Assembly: GCF_042100115.1 (NCBI RefSeq)
Contig: NC_091280.1
Coordinates: forward strand, 744,001 to 808,000
Reading direction: 5' to 3'
From: Alternaria dauci
Taxonomy: Eukaryota > Ascomycota > Dothideomycetes > Pleosporales > Pleosporaceae
DNA: 64,000 nucleotides
Made by a program: the position numbers and the translations under genes. Shown here one piece after another: positions 57,525 through 64,000 of this stretch (the first letter of the stretch is position 1; every line of letters begins with the position of its first letter). Under the pieces are notes generated by a model, which was not told the origin of the DNA, searched no databases, and worked only from the letters and a program-made list of their open reading frames with translations.

Positions 57525-58221
57525 CGCTTGATGCCAAGTGGGTGGATACTCGAGAGATGATCGAGCTGGGCATGTGACGACGCGTTTCGAAAATGCGTTG
57601 GTGTGGAATATCGCAAAGGCCCAGTATCTGCTCCGCAAACATGTACGCGGATGATATAGGTGCCTAGAGGTGACGCAGGTTGACGGGAAGCGAAGAGCAA
57701 CTGGGTCGCGCAGCCTAGAGCACCTACTTAGAGGGTATGCGAAAGGCGACTCTTGTAACAAGTACGGAGCGTTCGTCGAAGCTACCAGCCTGGCGACGTA
57801 GCATTGCGGCACAGCTCAAGTGTTATGGAAACAAGTACAAGCGAGTAAGTGGGGCTTACATTTATTCCAGCACTCATCGCAAAGATCCAGCGGAATGACG
57901 GATCGAAAATGGGCAATGCGCGGCCCGTTTGAATCCACAAGGTTGCAGAAAGTTCCGCGTCAGCGCTAAGCGGCGCTAAGCGGCGTTGGCCGATTGGTGA
58001 CTCTATGTAGCTGGCGCTAAGCTTGGGTGATGGCCATGCAGCATCGCATAAGCTAACGAGAGTACAACACCAAATTTGGATGAACAGGCTAAGCTACTCA
58101 TTTGGAGATTATCAGTCGAAACCGCCATGTCGCCTTTCTCTCCCGTACATTATTGATTCCTATTTCTTCGGACCTCTGCCTGGCTACCATCAACATCAAC
58201 TCTCGGTATTCCAAGGTTGCA
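57525..58221. other. divergent intergenic region with repeated GCGCTAAGC
   Basis: 697 bp between divergent loci. It contains three direct copies of GCGCTAAGC, annotated next. No gene is supported. Confidence 0.5.
57963..58022 (+). repeat. three direct copies of GCGCTAAGC
   Basis: Copies at 57963-57971, 57973-57981 and 58014-58022, the first two 10 bp apart, about one helical turn. The site lies in the shared upstream region of two divergent loci. A transcription-factor cluster is possible; nothing in the sequence names the factor. Confidence 0.7.
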
Positions 58222-59979
58222 ATGGGCCCGCCGACAAGCCTGTTGTCACTGGCCCTGGGAGGCTTGCACTCAGTGACTTATGCGAACTGCTAGTGCCAAC
58301 CACAGCCCGTTGTTGCGTCTATCCAGAACGTATCCTTGTCCAACGGAGCACTCGTCAGAGGGATCTCCATGACCATCGGCTCCAACAACCAGAATATCTC
58401 ATTATTCGCCAGCGGGTAAGTTTGCAATATATACCGCAGGTTCCGATACCCTCAGCCTATTCATTACCTCGTTCAGGGTAATAGAATGCATTCACGCCCT
58501 AGCGAGCATGGGGACCCGACATGGCTGACTAGCACTAGCGATTACAACGAGACTTACATTTACGGAATAGATGGATTCTGTACAGATACCTACTCATCTG
58601 AAGCCTGCGTAACATTCCGTGGCGGCGCATACGACGCATCGAAATCCTCTACTGATAAATCGATCCTTAACCAAGAGGATGATGATGGCTTCAAAGCAGA
58701 CTGGTCGCAAGATACTCTTAGCTTTGGCAGTAACATCTCATTGCCTTCATTCAGATTCGGCGTTCCGCAACAGGATCTCAACCAAGCGTTCACCAGCCAA
58801 TCTCAGCTTGGTCTGGGTAGAAACTCGTCTTTTTTACGGGCACTCGTATCCGCAGGCAATATAGGTACAAAAGCATACTCTATGTTTTGGGGACTGGTTG
58901 GTGGACCCGCGGAAAAGCAGACTTGGGGGTCGCTGGTTTTCGGTGGCCTGGACAAATCGTTGATCGCGGATCAACACGACAACTTCACCGCGTCGCTGTT
59001 CCAGGGCAGTAAGTGTGGAACGGGCATGGTGGTAACGATCAACGACATTCTTTTGAATTGGCCAAATGGTACCGATATGAGCATCTTCATGGGATCGCAA
59101 TCAGCGGCCATACAAGCGTGTATCAATCCCAGTTTCGCAGGACTGATGTCCCTCCCACTGAGCTACTAGAGAAACTTCTTGTCACTCGCAGGTGGGACGC
59201 CTCCAGATGACAGAAGTGATGCGAGAAGCGTCGGTATCAATTACTTCACAATGCTTTTCGACCCGAAGGACGTGTAAGTGCTGCATCGATTTTATTCGTG
59301 GGTATATCACTAATGATCGCATTGTAGTTACTACGGTGGTTTGACAATCAAGCTTCAAAACAGCATGTCCGTAAAAATTCCCAACACTGAACTAGTTGTT
59401 CCAGACTCATTCATTGCCTCCGATGGCGTAGTTCAGACGAACACATCGGTCCGCAACGTTGTCATCAACTCGCTTCAGTTTGACAACAGCAACGATCTAC
59501 CAGTCCTTGGCCGACTATTCATGAGCTCTGCCTACGTGATGGTCAATCAGGAAGCTGGGATGTTCACCGTCTGGCAGGCAAATACTGCACCAAAGACTGC
59601 CGATATAGTCGCAGTGGATAAACAAAACAACATGGTCAGTGAGTTCTGCGCGAGCTCTACGAGCGGTTCGTCTAGTATTACATCATTGCCCACCTCTTTC
59701 GTCACACCTCCGCCACAAAATGAAGGGTCAAGGCTGTCAAGCGGCGCAATTGGTGGGATAGCTGTGGGCGCTGTGGGAGGTTTGGCTGCATTGAGCATCC
59801 TTGGCTTCTTTCTGTTTTGGAAACGACGATCAGGTGGCGCTGATTCAGAGGTGGCGCAGGAACCAGAATTACAATCAGCCCATTCGAAGCCGCCTCTCTA
59901 CAGTATGGTGCAAGAGCTTCCTGTAGAACGGTACGCCGTCACAGAGCTGGATGGTCGAGCCTTGAATGTTAGTAGATAA
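58222..59979 (+). pseudogene. aspartic-protease-like membrane protein gene with two in-frame stops
   Basis: Apparent exons 58222-58415, about 58539-59273 and 59328-59979. The reading opens with a signal peptide (MGPPTSLLSLALGGLHSVTYA) and keeps one frame, but TAG at 58291-58293 and TAG at 59167-59169 interrupt it. Around the stops the protein stays coherent: VSLSNGALVRGISMTIGS, YIYGIDGFC, CVTFRGGAYD, QTWGSLVFGGLDKS, CINPSFAGLMSLPLSY, then after splicing YYGGLTIKLQN, a membrane span (GGIAVGAVGGLAALSILGFF) and a short tail. The fold matches fungal pepsin-like surface proteins; DTGS motifs are not visible. The intron-1 acceptor is uncertain (58532 or 58538 both keep frame). Either a young pseudogene or, less likely, unusual short introns around the stops. 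Confidence 0.65.
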
Positions 59980-61942
59980 TAGTGCAGAAACTGATTAATC
60001 CATAATAGATAGCTAAGAAGCATGTTCAGCCTATTGTTGAGACCTCAATGGTCCTGATTAGAAACAGGTAGATGTTCCAGACCGTTGTGAGGGCTACTTG
60101 GTGATACTATAATTCGGAAAGGAATGCATCCAGCACATATGACCAGATGACAATAAACATCGGTTCTCTTGCCCGAATCGCCGTCTGTTGTGATGCTGTT
60201 TTGGGTACGCTGTGATGCGCATCCTGCCTGAGTGTTTTTTCTCTCAATGTGAGAAATTTGCACCGAACAAGCGATGACCAGTCTCTAGGAATAGCTGACA
60301 AAGTTCAACATTCCAGAGCGCGTCCAAAGGATTGAGATTCAGAGGTTGCTGATGCATGTAGCAAGCCCTGGACGTAAACGACCCGAGGTCCAAATCATGT
60401 GCGGTTGAGACATCTCTTGCAGAACTCCAATAGCGCTATTCTGCACCTAGAGCGAAAGGTACGCGAAGTCTTCCCTTGCAGTAAGAAGGGAAATTAGGCT
60501 GCAATAAATACGCTCGAATAGCACCTCATAGCCTGATCGGTACGATTCCAGGGACGCCGAGAACCACGGTACAGCGGTGACTCAGACGACGAACCCAGCA
60601 ACCAAAGCAACACAATCAACCGTTCCCCAAAGCTCAACTCCAATGGTTATCGCGATACAGTAGGCCTCTGTCGCCGAAACAGCGAACTTCACACTCTCGT
60701 GGTACGATTCCAGGGACTTCCCAGCCGCGTAAATCCGAGTTTCAAGTGGCTTGACCAATCTGAAATGGGCGGCAAACTCCCCCGACGACCTTCCTTTTTC
60801 GGGCTAGCGATCTTCTAGAATTCATCCATCACGTCTGTTGCAGCGCGGCTAATGTCTTAAGCAGTTCGTCTCGGGTTTCAAAGTAGAGCGAGCTGTTGTC
60901 ACAAAGCGAATCACAATCTTACGTGAGCCTCCACACACCATGCAGCGACCATGGAGGCTTTATAGACTAGATGCAGATTATTCCATCTGAATGGTAACGA
61001 CGTCGCGTCGAGAAAGCGTCTAGACACACACCATCCATTATGTTCTGCCTCGAACAGCGCCCCATCAACCATGCGACAAGTGCACACTACATGCGTGCCG
61101 GGAGCAACCCCGCACACAAGCTTTGAGCAAGCTTTCTTCGATGCGTCGAAGCGCTCGCTAGCGGCTTCTTATCAGTAACAAGACGCCTGGGTACTGACTA
61201 GCGTTCCTGTAGCGTCCGTTAGTGTCTAATGTGGCTGAGCGGTTCATTGATAACGTGTTGGGGTTGAGCGATATTCGGGCGTTGTGCGATTACGCAAGTG
61301 AATACGTCGTAAGCTAAGATAGGGACAGAAGGTCCGACATTGGTGCTTCTCCAAACCTGCTGATATTCCTTCCCCTGACTCTATCCTGGGATCCGCCACG
61401 CCGACCGACCACGTGAACGCGATCCAAAGTCCACGTATGGTCTCTGGTGAACAGACGTCAGAAGCACTGTTTCCTTGCTTGTAACCGATACTGCAAGCCA
61501 GACACCCGAAGCTGTCCAAGCACATCTTCATGACCAGTCACGGAGGCCTCGGATCTGTCAGTCTACACATTGTATCGCATGACAACATGGAGGGTCATAC
61601 GAGACTTGCGAGGGTGCATGTACTATGCCACTTGCGTGCTGAACGCCGTGCTAGAGGGCCTGACATAGTGGTTCGTGGGCGAAGATAGGCTGAGTCCCCG
61701 TGCGCGAGTGCAGCCACCAGATGGCCCCCTCTAATTGTCCCGCCGCGGGCTCACTTCTGAAGTATATTACCGCGTCTCGCACACAGCTCGCCTCATTCGC
61801 TCATGTCCCCCATCTTGACCTCTTTTCTTTCATCGCAGCTCGACGTTCCAAGCGTTTTCGACTGCTGACGCATTTCTTCCGTCCTGAGCCTGATTTGGGT
61901 GCCACGGTCCTCGACGGTTCTCTTCACGTTTTGTTTGCCATC
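59980..61942. other. intergenic 2 kb with a 17-bp direct repeat
   Basis: No gene is supported. GGTACGATTCCAGGGAC occurs at 60539-60555 and 60701-60717 and is annotated next. The part close to 61,900 is the permease promoter. Confidence 0.5.
60539..60717 (+). repeat. 17-bp direct repeat GGTACGATTCCAGGGAC, two copies
   Basis: Identical copies start 162 bp apart. The core GGTACGATTCC differs by one base from the tRNA B-box consensus GGTTCGANNCC, but no tRNA cloverleaf fits around either copy by eye. Confidence 0.75.
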
Positions 61943-63995
61943 ATGAACCCCACGCACGAGACTGCGGAGATGGAGAAAAATCGCTACGACGATTCACTCC
62001 CAGCGCAGTACTCCCTGACGGATCATGCCAAAGCACATCAACTCAGTACCAATGATGAGGATATCGCTATTGTTATCTCTGATCAGAACGAGCTTCGGCG
62101 CGACTTGAAGGGCCGTCATATGCAGATGATTGCCATGTTAGTTTTACCATATACTCCTTGATGGAGTATCTATGCTTTGCTACGGCTAACATGTTTTACA
62201 GTGGCGGTGCCATTGGCTCCGGTTTGTTCATTGGTTCCGCCTCATCCTTCACAACCGGTGGACCCGCCGCTGTTATCATCGGATTCACCCTCATCGGCAT
62301 TATGATGTACTTGATGATGCAGGCATTGGCTGAACTTGCAGTCATGTACCCAATCAACGGAGCCTTTACCATGTACATCTGTCGGTTCATCGATCCATCC
62401 TGGGGCTTTGCCTGTGGGTGGCAGTACGCTATCAGTTGGCTCACTGTCCTGCCTTTCGAAATCTCGGCTGCTTGTAATATCATCCACTACTGGCCAGGAT
62501 CACAGGGCATCAATAATGCCGCATGGATCACACCACTTCTCGCGGCTTTGATCGCCATTCAATTTTTCGGCGTCAAAGGCTATGGCGAGGTGAGTGTGCC
62601 ATTCTGTAGCCTGTTGAGCTTCGAGACAACCGGGCTAACATCTCTGAACAGGTCGAGTTCGTACTATCTATCATAAAGATCTCAGCTTGCCTAGGGTTCA
62701 TGATCCTGGGTATCATCATCGACACCGGAGGTGTGCCAACCGACGACAGAGGTTATATCGGCAACAAGTACTAGTACGTCCTCCCTGTTTGTATCGCAGA
62801 ACTTCCTACTGATCATGTCTAGTAATATTCCTGGTGTGACCTCCGCGGGATTCCGTAACGGCTTTCATGGCTTCTGTGGCGTTTTCGTCAATGCAGCGTT
62901 TGCATACACTGGCACCGAGCTTACCGGCTTAGCAGCAGCCGAGACGGCTAACCCAAGGAAGGAGATTCCGAAAGCTGCAAAGCAAGTCATCTACCGTATC
63001 ATGCTCTTCTACGTTGTAAACCTCGCCCTGGTTGGCCTAGTTGTGCCAGCCAACAACGAGGCACTGAACGGCAGTGCTGGCGCCAGTTCGCTTCATTCGC
63101 CTTTCGTCATAGCTATCCAGCTCGCTGGAATCAAGGCTCTCCCGTCAATCTTCAATGCCGTCATTTTGATTGCAGTCATGAGCGTTGCCAACGCTTGTAC
63201 CTTTGGCTCCACACGCACGATGCAGGCTCTTGCGGCGAACGGTAAGTGTCCTGTACCAGATTATAACAATCTCTTGCTGATAGTGGTCGTTCTCTAGGTA
63301 TGGGCCCAAAAGCCACCGCCTACATCGATAAGCAAGGTCGTCCAGTCGTTGTAGTAGTTATTCAGCTTCTGTTCGGACTGTTGGCATACATCAATCTCGC
63401 TCCCAACGGCGGAGATATCTTTACTTGGTTGCTATCCCTGTCTGGAATCACTGTACTGTTTGTCTTCGGTAGCATCGCCGTCGCACATATTCGTTTTCGC
63501 CGAGCTTGGTGAGTTCCGTGCTAAAGTATACAAAGTCTCTATAGGCACTAACGTTGCTATAGGGCCTTGAAAGGCCACACTCTTGATGAACTTCCATACA
63601 GAGCCTCTTTCGGCGTTTGGGGCTCGTGGGTATGCTTCGCCATCAATGCCGTCGCACTCATCGCCCAATTCTACGTCGCGCTTTATCCAGTCGGTGGAGA
63701 GGCTCTCAGTGCCGAAGGCTTTTTCGAAACCTACATGGCGGCGCCTTTCCTCGTTGTCTTGTACTTGGTGTGGAAGGTCTACAGCTGGTTCAAATACCCT
63801 TCGCACCGCCCATTGTGGATCGCAACCAAGGACATCGACATCTATACTGGCATGAGGCACGAGCAGAGAGAGATGATCAGCGGCGAAGGTGTGACCGAAG
63901 ACCAGAGGCGCGCGAGCATCCAGGAGATGCACGACGAGAAGAAGAAGAAGGGCGTCAAGGCCTACATTATGGCGGCTGTTCGTACAGTATTTTAG
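61943..63995 (+). CDS. amino acid permease (AAP/YAT family, GAP1-like)
   Basis: Six exons: 61943-62136, 62202-62589, 62652-62773, 62823-63241, 63298-63508 and 63563-63995, giving 588 residues; introns are 49-65 bp. The cytosolic N-terminus (about 65 residues) has acidic and Lys-containing stretches typical of ubiquitin-regulated permeases. The substrate motif IGGAIGSGLFIGSASSF opens TM1, ending the RRDLKGRHMQMI signature. Twelve membrane spans can be read, with GTELTGLAAAETANPRKEIPKA after TM6, the usual conserved block. The tail is Lys/Glu-rich. Family members are proton symporters at the plasma membrane that import amino acids and are under nitrogen control. The first ATG with a normal N-terminus is taken; upstream in-frame ATGs lie in the leader. 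Confidence 0.95.
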
Positions 63996-64000
63996 TGGTG

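Noticed and set aside
58270..58302. A 33-bp intron that would remove the first TAG of the protease-like gene
   Set aside because: GT and AG borders and frame fit, but the length is below any convincing intron here, it has no branch site, and it would not remove the second TAG.
60530..60730. tRNA gene around the B-box-like repeats
   Set aside because: No matching A box at the right distance and no acceptor-stem pairing could be found by eye on either strand.

Overview
The window is nuclear DNA of a filamentous ascomycete, most likely a Dothideomycete close to Pleosporales. This rests on 24 protein-coding loci (23 apparently intact genes and one protease-like pseudogene) on both strands without operons, and on many 49-65 bp introns with GT..AG borders and CTNAC-like branch sites. 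The gene content fits too: cell-wall-integrity MAP kinase, AA9 LPMO, eqolisin, BYS1-type secreted protein, SMP protein and dynactin Arp10. The genus is inference. I saw no rRNA, tRNA, CRISPR array, insertion sequence or intact transposon. Spliced models below were assembled by hand from frame continuity and splice signals; exon borders are predictions.

Layout. 0.4-11.6 kb: a pseudokinase-like protein (-), a small BYS1-like secreted protein (-), two uncharacterised single-pass membrane proteins flanking an Eaf-type transcription elongation factor (+), and a GrpB-GNAT fusion (+). 11.6-17.6 kb is gene-poor: one small Thr-rich secreted protein (-), a decayed coding relic and a MYND zinc-finger protein (+). 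17.6-25.3 kb is a housekeeping block: an unknown 614-aa protein (+), Pol III subunit RPC9 (+), snoRNP protein NOP56 (-) and dynactin actin-related protein Arp10/RO7 (+); the last two share a 263-bp divergent promoter. 25.8-35.8 kb: a C2H2 zinc-finger protein (+), a small hydrophilic protein (-) and a 1,751-aa disordered protein (-). 37.6-45.1 kb: three minus-strand genes, the DEAD-box helicase HAS1, the MAP kinase SLT2/MPK1 and a membrane-anchored aspartic-protease-like protein whose catalytic motifs are changed. 46.6-55.5 kb is rich in secreted proteins: a GPI-type surface protein with eight repeats (+), an AA9 LPMO (+), an eqolisin glutamic peptidase (+) and a small SMP protein (-). 56.4-64 kb: a DUF3431 type II membrane protein (-), a second aspartic-protease-like gene broken by two in-frame stops (+), and an amino acid permease (+) ending five bases before the window edge.

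How the genes relate. NOP56, HAS1 and RPC9 serve ribosome and small-RNA synthesis. SLT2 is the terminal kinase of the cell-wall-integrity cascade. The LPMO, eqolisin, permease, repeat surface protein and small secreted proteins suit a saprotroph or plant-associated fungus that digests polymers outside the cell and imports the products. There is no sign of a co-regulated metabolite cluster. The points most worth a second look are the SLT2 gene structure (GC-AG intron plus an 11-nt exon), the protease-fold proteins without canonical active sites, the repeat surface protein, the GrpB-GNAT fusion, and stop codons in CpA-to-TpA context that hint at repeat-induced-type mutation.
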